A DNA stretch of 64,000 bases, from contig JAKOGI010003074.1 in the NCBI GenBank assembly GCA_029747015.1, forward strand, positions 1 through 64,000. Reading direction: 5' to 3'. This DNA is from Carnegiea gigantea. Lineage: Eukaryota; Streptophyta; Magnoliopsida; Caryophyllales; Cactaceae. Positions 12,101 through 22,972 of this stretch are shown here, piece by piece. Position 1 is the stretch's first letter, and the number at the start of each line of letters is the position of its first letter. The position numbers and the translations under genes are program-made. Under the pieces are notes generated by a model, which did not search any database, was not told the origin of the DNA, and worked only from the letters and a program-made list of their open reading frames with translations.

Positions 12101-13294
12101 CATTGTTTCAAATCGACGCTAAACACATTTAAATTTCTTCAAATTACAATCTCAAGCATAAATTAACTACATGCATTCGAATTAACGCTAAACACGTATA
12201 ATTCACTTCGAATTACAATCTCAGGCATCCATTAACTACATGCATTCGAATTAACACTAAACACGTATAATTCACTTCGAATTACAATCTCAGGCATCCA
12301 TTAACTACATGAATCGAACCTAAGCAGGTATAGCTCACTTCTTGACATTTCTAACGCATTTAGCAAATCCTAACTTGACATGCAACATCAATCTACTGAA
12401 AATTAATTTCGAAAATAGTAATAGCTTAGGAGGTGAGAAACACTCACCTGACTCAGCCTAAATTCAACCCTAGTAGCAGCAATTGCACGGACAAACTCAT
12501 GCCCACGCTGCTGGACCGAAACCGTGGCCCGTGTGCTTCCCGAAATCGAACCCTAGCTCTCGAAATCAAGCCCTTCTGCGTGTGGTTTGAAGAGAAATTG
12601 GTCCCTCAATCTATAGAAGAGCTCGTTTGGAGGCGTTTGACCGATTTCCGGCACGTGGGTGGCGTTTTCAGGCCACCAAAATGTGGCTCTGTTTTGCGGT
12701 GAGAAGCGGAGGAAAGGGGCTGGTGGAGGACGCGTGTGCGGGACCGGTGGTCCCTTTCTCTCGCCGGTGACGCATGCTGGCCGGCGGCAGCGCCAGATGG
12801 CCGGTCGCTGGTGAGAGAGAGAGAGATTCTAGAGAGAGAGAGCTGCGGTAGAGAGAGAGAGAGCAAAGCAGAGAGAGGAAGTGTGAGAAGGAGAGGGGGG
12901 TCGGGGTCTCGGGCTTTTGAGGCCCGACTTGCCCCCCTTCCCTTTTTGCTTCAGTTTTCTTTTTTTTTTGGCTCAGTTGGCATCATTCAACTGAATCCCG
13001 ATCCCGTACTTGCTAATGGTTAGGCTAAACCAGAATCGAAACGACCTACAATCAACATTTCAGTTTAAACTTTGGGATTCAACCAAGTAAAACGAAAAAC
13101 GATTTTAAAAACTCGGTTTAGCGTTGATTCGATAATTTGATAAATAAGTAACATCGATAATAACGTTAATCAAATAATCGTTCTTTTTAATGAATTTAAT
13201 CGTTAAAAACTCACACAGTTACTAAAAATATGATTTCATAACGCAAAAGCAAGACAGGCAACTTAACGTAAAAATAACGAAGGTGGGTCTTACA
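9159..13294 (-). repeat. 5' LTR of large-LTR element
   Basis: Second copy of the 4.1 kb repeat with the same internal layout as the left copy: 112-bp duplication at 10133-10356, minisatellite at 11640-12330, donor-like motifs at 11520-11529 and 12442-12450, G-box at 12652-12657. In spot comparison it differs from the left copy by about 4%, mostly transitions and small indels. Confidence 0.88.
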
Positions 13295-13303
13295 GTGTGT
13301 GTG

Positions 13304-13356
<53 letters not shown>

Positions 13357-13397
13357 ATATATATGTGTGTGTGTGTACATATATGTGTATATATACA

Positions 13398-13450
<53 letters not shown>

Positions 13451-13612
13451 ATATATATATATGTATATATATATGTGTATATATATATATGTATATGTAT
13501 ATATTTATATTTATGTATATGTTTGTGTGTGTGTGTGTGCATATGTATGTATACACACACACACACACACACACACATGCACATATGTAAATATATATGT
13601 GCCATCCTCTGA
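13295..13612. repeat. GT/AT/AC microsatellite, right of large-LTR insertion
   Basis: Long pure GT, AT and AC runs begin with the GTGTG target duplication. This is the continuation of 1898-2208 across the insertion. Open frames on both strands here are repeat translations, not genes. Confidence 0.9.
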
Positions 13613-14620
13613 TAATATGGTCCCGCTGTTTGCCTTAGTAAACCTTGGCCCGTACGGTGGTAGACATAGAAGCCTGGTATGTACAGTTATAAATTTCTTA
13701 ACACATATGCATGTATGTATGCATAGTTGCATTTATATGTGTTAAGTACAAGTATATATGTTTACTTGTAATGTTATATATGTACATGGAAGTGGTTGTT
13801 ATGGTTTGTTGTGTGGTGGTTGAAATTTGTTTTAGGTAATGATGAATAGGATTGGCCGATCACCGGTGTGACGCTGCCTTGTGTTGCAATAGCGCACGTG
13901 GATGCTAAACCTTTGATTGCCAGCATTGTCAGTGAATTCCCCGTCAACGTCAGCGTCCATGCCAAGGTAATGGTCAACTAATGGAGGCATATGTGTGTCT
14001 TCTGTATTCTACCACTATGGTGTGACAGTCGACGTGGGTGTACGAACGAGTTGACTGTCGTAGTACTTTGTTACATGGCATGCATTGTTCTTATGTTGCA
14101 TATGGTTGGAGGGGGACAAGTCATATGTGGGTTTATGTTGGCATAGGTTGCTAATATGAGGTTTCTAGTTGTTCCTTATTTGTATTGGTGGAAATGTATG
14201 TAGTCTAGTGACGTTAGCGCAGGCCCGATCAGCATTGTTAGCGTGGGGGGTACTCCCTGCCAGGAATAACGGCCGACCCCTTCACATGCAAGTGCCGTGA
14301 AGGTGTTCCCCCCCAAAGGAGGATTGCATGACAAGGTGAGGAGGATGACTGCTTCAATTGTGATGTACCGCATTTTTGTGACCGCTTTACTTGTACATAT
14401 TTGTGTAATGTAATTGATGTGTCGTTTCCATTGTAGGAGGTGAGGAACTATTTGTCGCATTCATTGTCCGTTAATGATGAGACCCTACTTTATGATGTCC
14501 GCCGATAATGCAAGTTCTTCCGGGGCTCACGTCAGGGTTAGTGTTCGCGTTTAATAGTTTGCATACTGGAATGCACATTTCAGCTCTACCACAAACCCCA
14601 ACATGCATGCTTTGAATAAC
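13613..14620. other. Left part of MULE territory, no gene identified
   Basis: Codon-like patches exist, for example around 13840-13975 on the plus strand and 14176-14460 on the minus strand, but none matches a family I recognise. No terminal inverted repeat could be paired with the right end near 34.9 kb by eye. Confidence 0.4.
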
Positions 14621-14624
14621 TTGC

Positions 14625-15680
14625 TATGTTTGTGGCCAACGCTTCCAAGCTATCCTATTTAACTGAAGGCGGGGTTGCCCACCTTGCAGCTGTTGATGTG
14701 AAGGGCTTGGTCAACGTTGTACCGCGCAATGGTCTAGGAGACAAAGCGAAAGACTACTGCATCAGTGGATTCGCGATTGACAACTACAGTTCCCTCCTCT
14801 AGGAGCGCCAGCGCTTGTATCCGAAACGGTGCTGACGATCAATTTTTGCGAAGACTGCTAAGCTAGTATGTTACACGGCCATGACATATCCCCCATGGCA
14901 TCTATGTCGTTCATTATCATCCACTTCTCACTTCTAATGTTGATTGCTGAAATGCTGATGTTATAGACCAGGCTGAAATTGGGCACGATCGGATACATGC
15001 TTTTCCATCCACATTGCCGAAGTATATGCCGGATAGTGTCTCACAGGTACGTGTATACCTGCGAGATTGTTAGGTACGTCTGTACCGTACATTGTTACAG
15101 ATGTCTCAGTCACAAGTGCTTATACCAGTCTTCGGTGACCACGCAAAGTATTAGCTCCTGATACAAGTGGAATTACAACACCGATGTATGTGTGTGTACA
15201 ATTCTTTGCCTCCAACCAGAACGAAGGACAAGGAAGAGCACAAGAAGTTGGTCGATCGTGCAGTTAAGATCCGTCCCCTTAACTGTTCCGCATTCATGTC
15301 GCTTCGAATGTGTACCGTTAACGATCTTTGTTAACTGTGCAGAAAGAGGCTGCTGCACTAATGCAGACTGATATCTACACCAACATCCTCACGTGGGAGG
15401 TTACCGACACGAATTTCCCTTGGCAGGACAAGTACGTGAAAGGGTTGCATTTACGAAAATGCTATGTGTTATTGTCAATTTTATCAAACACTAACATTTT
15501 GACAATTACAATGGCACTGCAGTGGGTATTACTGCGGTGTATTTGTCATGATCTTCATGGACATTCTCGCACTTACTGGCTGTGCGATATGCTTCAACCA
15601 GAGCGATATCCGGACATTACGAGACAACTGTTTGTCGAACATCCTCAAGGGAAGAATATGGAACTTTCCCATGGCCCTCC
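14625..15680 (+). pseudogene. Ulp1/SENP-like cysteine protease remnant (C48 family) with introns
   Basis: Ulp1 proteases process or remove SUMO, and ULP-like genes are carried by some plant Mutator-like elements (Kaonashi/KI-MULEs). Several exons can be laid out: about 14625-14865, intron 14866-14966 (GTATG...ATAG), 14967-15046, intron to 15100, 15101 to about 15290, 15343-15431, intron 15432-15522 (GTACGT...GCAG), and 15523 to about 15670. Crossing the last intron keeps frame and gives QDNGYYCGVFVM, the family's catalytic-cysteine box (Cys at 15533-15535). The His box region reads DHAKY followed by a stop (15152-15154), where the family has a His-aromatic-Trp motif. The usual Asp appears as Asn in VYNSLPPTRT. 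There is another stop near 14800. With catalytic His and Asp gone it is a dead protease gene. Confidence 0.7.
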
Positions 15681-15689
15681 CATGACTGT

Positions 15690-16145
15690 CTCCCTCATCA
15701 ACAGTCGGTGTGTATCGTACTTGCAAATTTAGCATGGTTATACATTATTCGTTTAGTTTTTTGTGCGGAGTTCCCCAATTGGTGTACTTGTCTTTCCTTC
15801 ACTTACTATTGAGTTGTTTACTAGGACATGTAGAGCTATTTACCATGGTGGAGTACTTATTTGAGTGTGGTAGTGATTAGTAGAACTATATCCATGTTGT
15901 CAACTGTGTTGACCACTGCATGCACGGTTATTCAGTTCATCCCTTAGTGTAAGGAAGTGTACCTACGGAAATTCCTATACAAGAAGTGGTGGTGGGTAGT
16001 CTCTGTCGACCCTGCCAACCGGGAGATGTGCAGTTGTTCACCATGGTGGACAACTTGTGTGATTGTGGTACTAATTGGTACAACAGTACCCATGTTAGTA
16101 GCTGTCTTTAGCAGTGCATGGAAGGTTATGTACGGTGGTGCACGA
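15690..16145 (+). repeat. Diverged tandem duplication (198-bp spacing) with membrane-like coding patch
   Basis: Segments at about 15832-15935 and 16030-16133 align at 198-bp spacing, each containing ACCATGGTGGA and CCATGTT blocks. The right unit lies in an open frame (15957-16361) with a hydrophobic run (VIVVLIGTTVPMLVAVF) preceded by a Trp-rich stretch. The gene is not recognised. It could be a trailing part of the Ulp1-bearing gene or a captured host fragment. Confidence 0.4.
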
Positions 16146-16960
16146 ACAGAAACCATGTTCATACAACATACACAACTGCATCACTGCACTATACAGGGGA
16201 ACATAAACACGTGTACCATACACAAGCATTGCCCTCCTAAACCTAAAAACGTTGACTTCCCTCCATCCTTAGGCAGACATGGTAGCCAACATACTCAACA
16301 TCATCACGAAAGTTATTGCGCTAGTCATCATCCATGCTTTCGAACGTCTTTTAGCAGATGACACAGTAAAAGTCAACTTCATATTGCTTTCCTCAGAAGC
16401 CCTCACAGCGTGTCCCTTCTCGAGTAATGTTGCCTTTAGATTGTTCACATATGCTTGTAGTCTGCAGATTATGATGGCCTTCTCTGGCCATGTCTGACAA
16501 CGCTTCAACCACACATCATAATCAAGCATCCTCTGTTAGTAAATGGTCAAGTTAGGGATGGCCATATGCAGTCATAATATAATCAGATGTGGAGAAAAAA
16601 TCGGTTGACCGTGGTATACCTGATGACAAACTAACCAGTGCATGCTCAGCACATGTAGATCAACAATAAATTCAGTAGGTTCACCACATTAACATACTGT
16701 GGGAATGACATTGCTGTAGAGGTTGTTAGTTGGAGGTCCCATGTGTGGGTCTTTGAGTGGTGATGATGCATCAGATGCAAGAGAGCCATTTAACTCCATC
16801 TGGCCTCTATGAATGCTTCGTAATAAATTCAGTTGGTTTAGTTGTTGGGTGATGATCAGAGAAGTAATGGAGGTTCAATTAATTGCAAAGGATGGGTGGG
16901 CAAAAAATGTTTTATAATAGGAGGGGTGGGGTAAACAAGGTAGGGTTATGTGAGAGCCCA
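16146..16960. other. MULE territory, unassigned sequence
   Basis: A minus-strand open frame at 16269-16529 (86 residues) has a coiled-coil-like stretch followed by a hydrophobic stretch. It resembles the tail layout of small plant zinc-finger/membrane proteins, but I cannot assign it. The rest shows no coding or repeat signal. Confidence 0.3.
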
Positions 16961-16987
16961 AATTGGCGGTAACATTACCCGCCAATT
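16961..16987. other. Perfect 9-bp hairpin with loop TAACATTAC
   Basis: AATTGGCGG at 16961-16969 pairs perfectly with CCGCCAATT at 16979-16987, leaving a nine-base loop TAACATTAC. The loop is one base from the ssDNA-virus nonanucleotide TAATATTAC. No replication-initiator coding sequence is recognised nearby, so function is unknown. Confidence 0.5.
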
Positions 16988-17609
16988 GCCCTTAATCATT
17001 CCCTGTGATGTGTGATTGGTATTAAGCCACGTCTCCCACTTCCATCATGCTCACATCATGTGCAACACTTCAACTTAATTGAACTACAGTGGGAAGGGTG
17101 GCCCACACATGTTTAGGCCACAAACTACACTAATTAGAAGGTGCACATGTTTAGGGTGATTGTGTGTAATCCCCCTAACTTACTATTTATTGAATTGGTT
17201 GAACAACTACTTATTTCATGCGATGAACCACGAAGTCCAAATGGAGTGTTTAATGTTAACATTTAGTTGTCACTTACGTATTCGGTAGCTCGTGGTGGGT
17301 TAGAACAACGAAAACAATGACATTTTATTTAAGGGTGACACTAGTAGTCGGAGAACAGAATGTGACATACATTCTACTATAATCCACAAGCACAACAACG
17401 CCACCATAAAGCACCAAAATACACATCTACAGCATTACATGGTGAACTCAATAACCCCAAAATGAAGGACACATTTTTTCCCTTCAGAGAGAACATTGTT
17501 CTCACATCATGAACCAGAACACTCGGATCGTAGGCATAACTGACACAAAACCCTTGCCAATAACATGCCCTGCCTGGAACGGAGCTGCACACACGAGAGT
17601 AATAATTAA

Positions 17610-18204
17610 TTACAATTACTACAGCAGTCATTGGTAGAATTACATTTCCACCACCCACGCCAGGCAAATGACGAGGACGATGTTGAGTACACCCAAAATT
17701 GCACGGCATTGTTTCCACTTGGGCATATCATTCCTTACCTTTCGATCCATTGCCCGATCTTCTGCTTGGATAAATTAGTGATCATTTCGTTCTATATGCA
17801 CCAAATCTCAAACCTCTCGTAGCTCCTTAGTGAGTTGGTTAAGAATGTCTCTGGCTTGTTTTGTATAGTCGGGGTTAACTACGGCCAGGTGCACATGCAG
17901 ATGGGTTCTACATGCAGTCGTTTGTGGAGCAATATGAAGAACACAAATGAGTACGATGGACGCAAATGTGTATAAAACAACAGCTTCAGAATAGAGGAGC
18001 TTAGAAATTGAGAAAATCACAGTTTACTTTAAGTGGGCACACAATGTAACACCGCCTGTAGTTATCGGTGGCCTCAAACATAACTGCTTCATAAACGCGG
18101 TTGCAATAGTACTTTATGCCCATCTCGAAGTCACTACGACTTGTTCCGGATCCTTTAGATGTCTGAGTGGTGGACATTCTTCTTGATGGCCCAACCATGT
18201 TCAA
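17610..18204 (-). pseudogene. Possible GRF-type zinc-finger / membrane protein gene remnant
   Basis: On the minus strand from 18204 the reading contains YYCNRVYEAV, then RRCYIVCPLKVNCDF. This is the Cys spacing and R-x-(F/Y)-x-x-CP signature seen in small plant GRF zinc-finger proteins. The next segments (about 18020-17808 and 17780-17610) carry hydrophobic runs (IVLICVLHI; AILGVLNIVLVICLAWVV) in other frames, consistent with a multi-exon gene ending in a membrane anchor. Such genes often sit in or beside plant transposons. The zinc finger is partly eroded. I infer a decayed gene; it could also be a captured host fragment. Confidence 0.4.
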
Positions 18205-19042
18205 TTACCACTTTCGGAAGACAACGTGCGCAATATTACCAGCCCTAGCTACTCCCGCCTTACCCACTTGTGTTTTATAAGGCAAACACAGTTCACTTGA
18301 AGGCAATTAATTACTGATGCGGTCATTAGGTTCAACTTCTCCAAGTCCTTCTGCTGCACATTGAATTGTGATTTGGAATGGTTAGCCACATTAAATGCTA
18401 TACTTTGATGGCGTGTTGACTAATTACTAGGTTCTACTGTTTCCCTCAAAGCCAAACATGGTGAATGACAAGCACGTTTGCGGTAAACAGCTATGACGAC
18501 TCTGGAATTACAATTTCCTCACCTCCATGCACTACAGTGCTCCTGGTATTTGTTGTACGCGTCCTATTCCACCCACCCGCATTGAAGTTAGCATGTTTAC
18601 CAACCTCATCTCACGGTTAACCACGGTAGACAGTGACCGTTGCAGAGGTTAATAACTTCAGTGGGGTTCTCTAGCCGGTGACGTTAATTCTGCAACCTAC
18701 TACTGTACCGGCGAACATAGTAGTGGTTTATTGCTGATTTGAATTAGTGGATGCCTTTACAATTAAATAAGGACCACATATTTTCCTTGGTGACATACGG
18801 GTGGGAGACGAAAATGCCAGGGCAATACTCTGATCAACAAGAATAAACCACAGCTTAATAGAGCCCACTGGTTTCGTAGGTGGGGCTTGTCTTCTACGGG
18901 ACTCATCAAAACTCTTCCTCATCCCCTATTGGTTGGATGTGCACCACATCACTTTCATTGTGTAAGTAAGCATTACCTCCCCCACTCTCAAACCTGTCTG
19001 TCTCAGACATGTCATAGTAGTGTCTTTGTGTGACACGTATTA
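18205..19042. other. MULE territory, nothing identified
   Basis: No coding region, repeat or regulatory structure that I can support is visible between the GRF-like remnant and the TIR-bearing repeat. Confidence 0.4.
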
Positions 19043-19639
19043 GTTAGTGGCGGATCTGGATATTTATGATAGGGGTGTCCATCTATTAACATCATCACTA
19101 ATATGCACTATTTTTTTTAAAAAAAAAGAAATCATATGATACATAACATGGTAGTGTACTTTGTATAGAGTATAAACATTTCGTGTTGTATTTTTTACGA
19201 ACGTTCCGTTTTTTACTTCAACATTAGCGGAACTTGATATGCAATAATAACACACGCTACTTTTTTAACTGAAAGGAAAATGACAGTCCATTACTTGTTT
19301 GTCCTTTGTGATTCTTCGTATTTTGAATTTCATACATAAGTTCTGCTAAAATCGTAAAATATTCCAATTACCTACCATTTACTAAAGTCATTGGTTACGT
19401 AACAAGTCATCGACGCCAAATAATAAAACCCTGAACAAAATCAACATTAAGCAAAAAAGTGAACATATGGAAATATGCAATAAGACTATACACAACTCAG
19501 CAGAATTATTTTGGTGTATTCATTAAATTTTTATTGTCAAAGTCCAACATCATCATAGCCATAGTTTTATTACTTAGAAAAATTAAAAGTATCACAAAGT
19601 CGACTGTGTATAATAAGAGGATGTCCATAACTTTGTAGG

Positions 19640-19644
19640 CCTAT
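19640..19644. repeat. Target-site duplication CCTAT (left) of copia element
   Basis: CCTAT directly precedes the 5' LTR and is repeated directly after the 3' LTR at 30657-30661. Confidence 0.92.
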
Positions 19645-21147
19645 TGTTAGAATGTATAAAGTTTTGATGATAACAAATCCAAGTGTTGTTGTTGTTGCTC
19701 CAAACAGGCTTTCCAAACAGGGCCTTACTGCTGTTCTCAATGTATTAAAACTGCTTGACTAATGATTTATCAAGAACAGGTACTCAAGTCAGCAATGTAA
19801 GAACACCTGTGAGGAACAGGTTCTGTGAGGTGTTTTGAAGCATATCCTGAGAAGTGTTTGAAACATAAGATATGTGCAGCTGTGACAAACAGGTTCCGTG
19901 CGGTGTTTGAAGCATATTCTGTGAAGTGTTTGTAGCAAAGTCGTTCTACAAGATGACTAGTGGTTACAACAAGATGTCTTGATTTGATTTGGTTTTATAT
20001 TTTTAGACTCTTGTTAATATACCAATTAGAAAGTTTTAATTTACCACTCACTGGAAACGGTTTTGCTTTTCGGAAAATATTTCAGATCACCCTTCAGAAC
20101 AACCCTGGAAACAGGGCGATCAGGGTGTTTCCAGAATAAGCTGCGAAAAACTGCTTTGCACGATTTTTATCTTTTGGATTTTGAGCAGCTTCTTCAAAGA
20201 TTTGCAAGAAAGATTTTTCTATGGAGTATCTTATTCTTTACCCTAAAAAACGGTTATCAAAAATCTTAAGGGATTTGCAAAATCTTTTTGAATAAAAAGA
20301 ATATCCAATTTTTGGCAAGTGGATAAGGTAGTTGAGAAAAACATGGGCTAGCTGCTAAAGAACACCGCCTTATGCACGCGGTTCAGGAAGTGTTTTCAGC
20401 TCATGTCACCTTACCCCTTGTAGCTAAAGGATTCTATTTTCTCTAGGATTTTAGTTTCCAAAAATTTCATAAATAGTTTTTCCATCCCTTGTGGGTAAAG
20501 GATTCTATATTCTTCAGATTTTTTAGTTTCCAAAAATTTGATGAATTGTGTTCCAAGCACTATAAAAGGCGGCTTCTTACAATCTTGGACACATCGGTTT
20601 TCAAGAAAAAAAATCTGAGTTCATGAGCTAAAACGTTTGAAAAGAAAACCGAGCCTTGTGAGTGAATTAATTGAGCTTTCAAAGTGGGCATACTAGGACT
20701 TCATTGCACCCTATATTAGCTTAGTTGAGAAGCATTGTAATAGGGTGTTTTTTTCTTTACATTCTTCTTTCACAAGAGTGAGTAGAGTGTGTGTCCAAAT
20801 CAAGGGGATTTTGGACGTGGGGTAACTTGTCTTAGGGAAGACAGGTTACGTGTGTTACAAGTTGTAACAAGGTGTGTTACTATTGTAATGTGATTAGCCC
20901 GTTTAGTGAAGTGTTTAAATCCTACACGAGGTAGGTCGTGGTTTTTAACCTCAGTTGGGCTAGAGGTGTTTTCCACGTAAAAATCCTGTGTCCATTATTT
21001 CCGCATTCAATTTTGTTGGATTTTCACTTCTGCTTATCTCAGAAACAACCTGTGCGAACAGGGTCTAAGACTGTTTGTCAGCAACTTGCGAAAATCGGAC
21101 ACCACAATTCACCCCCCTCTTGTGGTTGTGTACTCTCTAATTCAACA
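19645..21147 (+). repeat. 5' LTR of Sirevirus element
   Basis: Starts TGTTAGAATG and ends ATTCAACA; 1503 bp, same length as the 3' LTR. Contains a TATA box (20571) and an imperfect 50-bp repeat at 73-bp spacing in U3 (19811-19860 and 19884-19932), plus many copies of the short motif ACAGG. Confidence 0.95.
20571..20577 (+). promoter_or_regulatory. TATA box of Sirevirus LTR
   Basis: TATAAAA in the context GCACTATAAAAGGCGGC, about 930 bp into the LTR. The identical motif at 30070-30076 lies in the 3' LTR. Transcription would start about 30 bp further on. Confidence 0.75.
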
Positions 21148-21148
21148 A

Positions 21149-21161
21149 GTGGTATCAGAGC
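21149..21161 (+). other. Primer binding site, tRNA-Met(i) type
   Basis: GTGGTATCAGAGC begins two bases after the LTR end and matches the standard plant copia primer site for initiator tRNA-Met. Confidence 0.88.
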
Positions 21162-21205
21162 AGGTTCTCCTTTGAAAAGCTAACACCTTTGGGAGATCCT
21201 TGAAG

Positions 21206-22966
21206 ATGAGTACTCCACAAGGCATGCTTGAAGGTCAATCCATAACTTATCCACCATACTTTAATGGCCAACACTATAGTTGGTGGAAGAATAGGATGGA
21301 AAACTACATCCAATCCGGGGACTATGAGTTGTGGATGCTCATCAAGCATGGACCACTCATCCCTAAGAAAACAACTGAAGGTGGAAAGTCAATCCCCAAG
21401 GAGCCTATGGAGTTCAATGCTGAAGATTACAAGATGATGGAGAAGAATGCCAAGGCCAAGAAACTCCTATATTTTGGCCTAGGTCCTGATGAATATACTC
21501 GCATATCTGAATGTGAGTCAGCCAAAGAAATCTGGGATGCTTTGCAAGTAGCTCACGAAGGGACCAATCAAGTAAAGCAATCCCGGATTGAATTGCTTAT
21601 GAGAAAGTATGAGCTGTTCGAGATGAGTGATCGGGAAAGTGTGATAGACATGTACACTCGCTTCGCTCACATAACGAATGAGTTGAAATCCTTGGGGAAA
21701 TCCTTCACCACCGAAGAATTGGTAAGGAAGATCCTAAGAATTTTACCTCATTCTTGGGAAGCAAAAGCAACGGCCATCCAAGAAGCTAAGGACATGAACA
21801 AGATCACCCTAGATGAGCTGATTGGAAACCTCCAAACATATGAACTTAGGAAATATTCTCAACAGAAAGATGAGACAAAGAGAGAACGAGGTCTTGCACT
21901 AAAGGCCTTAGAAGATGATTCTGATTCTGAGGAGGAGGAGATTGCCATGATGACTCAAAAATTTAAGAAGTTCTTCAAGAAAGTCAAAGAAAACATCAAA
22001 AGGAAGGACTTCGGCAAAGCCAGGAACACCCCTCGGGAACAGTTCACTGGGTGTTTCAAGTGTGGTAAGCTGGACCATATTGTGAGAAACTGCCCACTGC
22101 ACAAGGAAGAACAAGAACCCGAACACCCCAGAAAACAGGGGAGGAAACAGGGTATAAGCAGCTCAGCGAAAAGGTTCTCAAAAGCTATGCTCGCGGCCTG
22201 GGGAGATTCAAGTGAGGATGAGCAAGGGTCTGAAGCTGGGGAAGCTGATGTTGCACTCATGGCAAGGAGTGACACTGATTCAGATGATGGGTCAACGGAT
22301 AGTCTGACTCAACTCAAGAACAAGGTACGTGGTCTAAATAAATCAACTCTTGAGAAATTAGTGTACAATATAATGGATATATGTGCTGAATTAAAAGGGG
22401 ATGTTCGAGATTTAGAACTTGAAAATGAAACCCTTAAATTAGAAAAGCTTGAAGTTGACAAAGAGACTCTTGCCTTGCATGAAAACATCAATGTGCTTAA
22501 AGAAACTCTACTCATGAAAGAAGAGACTTGTTCCACTAAACTGACTGAGCTAGAAAAAGAATCTCTTGACTTAAAAGGTAAGGTCGAGTCTTTGCTGGAA
22601 GAAAACAGAAACTTGCTTGAAAAAATAAAACACTTAGAATCGGACCTTGCCACAAACAAGCTCTGGAACAGGTCCTCAAGGGCGTTGGAATGGTTAAACA
22701 CTCATCATAGTCAAAATAGAAGAGGACTAGGTTTTATGCCTAAGATGACCTACCCAGTGAATAACAAATATGTGGGATTACCTGAAATTATTGTTTGTTT
22801 TCATTGTGGTAAAACGGGGCATTATTGATATGCTTGTCCTATAAGAAAGTATGCCATTAAAAAGAACTCAGTGCATGTAAAACAAATGTGGGTTAGGAAA
22901 GATGAGATTTACACGTCTAAAGGAATGGGACCCAAGTGGATATGGGTTCCCAAAACTAACCCTTGA
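21206..22966 (+). pseudogene. gag: Sirevirus gag (capsid/nucleocapsid), interrupted by one stop
   Basis: Gag forms the cytoplasmic virus-like particle and packages the element RNA. I start it at ATG 21206 (MSTPQGML), which follows the PBS closely as in related elements. An N-terminal gag_2/UBN2-type region covers roughly residues 15-220. A zinc knuckle CFKCGKLDHIVRNC begins at 22052, and a long charged coiled coil follows (about 22310-22670). A second knuckle starts CFHCGKTGHY and is cut by TGA at 22826-22828; the same frame stays open to TGA at 22964. The first stop lies at a codon where one C-to-T change at a CpG would explain it, so it is probably decay. The 22964 stop sits at the gag-pol junction in the same frame as pol, preceding TTTGTTTTGCAG, and may be original. 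Confidence 0.88.
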
Positions 22967-22972
22967 TTTGTT

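Larger units (their letters stand above)
2209..13294 (-). mobile_element. Large-LTR, non-coding (LARD-like) LTR retroelement
   Basis: Two direct repeats of 4140 bp (2209-6348) and 4136 bp (9159-13294), each with TG...CA ends, enclose 2810 bp. GTGTG at 2204-2208 and again at 13295-13299 is the 5-bp target duplication. The primer site next to the right LTR and the polypurine tract next to the left LTR both read on the minus strand, so the element is oriented right to left. No gag, protease, RT or integrase motif is visible inside, so any movement would need proteins from elsewhere. This fits the LARD class (large LTRs, non-coding centre). The tRNA-Met-type PBS, LTR ends and 3' edge suggest descent from a Ty3/gypsy element, possibly Tekay/Del-like. 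Spot comparison of the LTRs gives roughly 4% difference, clearly older than the copia element at 19645. Confidence 0.88.

Noticed and set aside
13222..13745. Several long overlapping open frames on both strands
   Set aside because: All are translations of GT/AT/AC simple repeats (Cys-Val, Tyr-Ile, His-Thr).
14010..14065. Inverted repeat GACAGTCGAC / GTTGACTGTC
   Set aside because: Ten bases with one mismatch and a long spacer; not unusual at this scale.
21908..22701. Minus-strand open frames of 70-130 codons
   Set aside because: Antisense shadows of the gag coiled-coil region.
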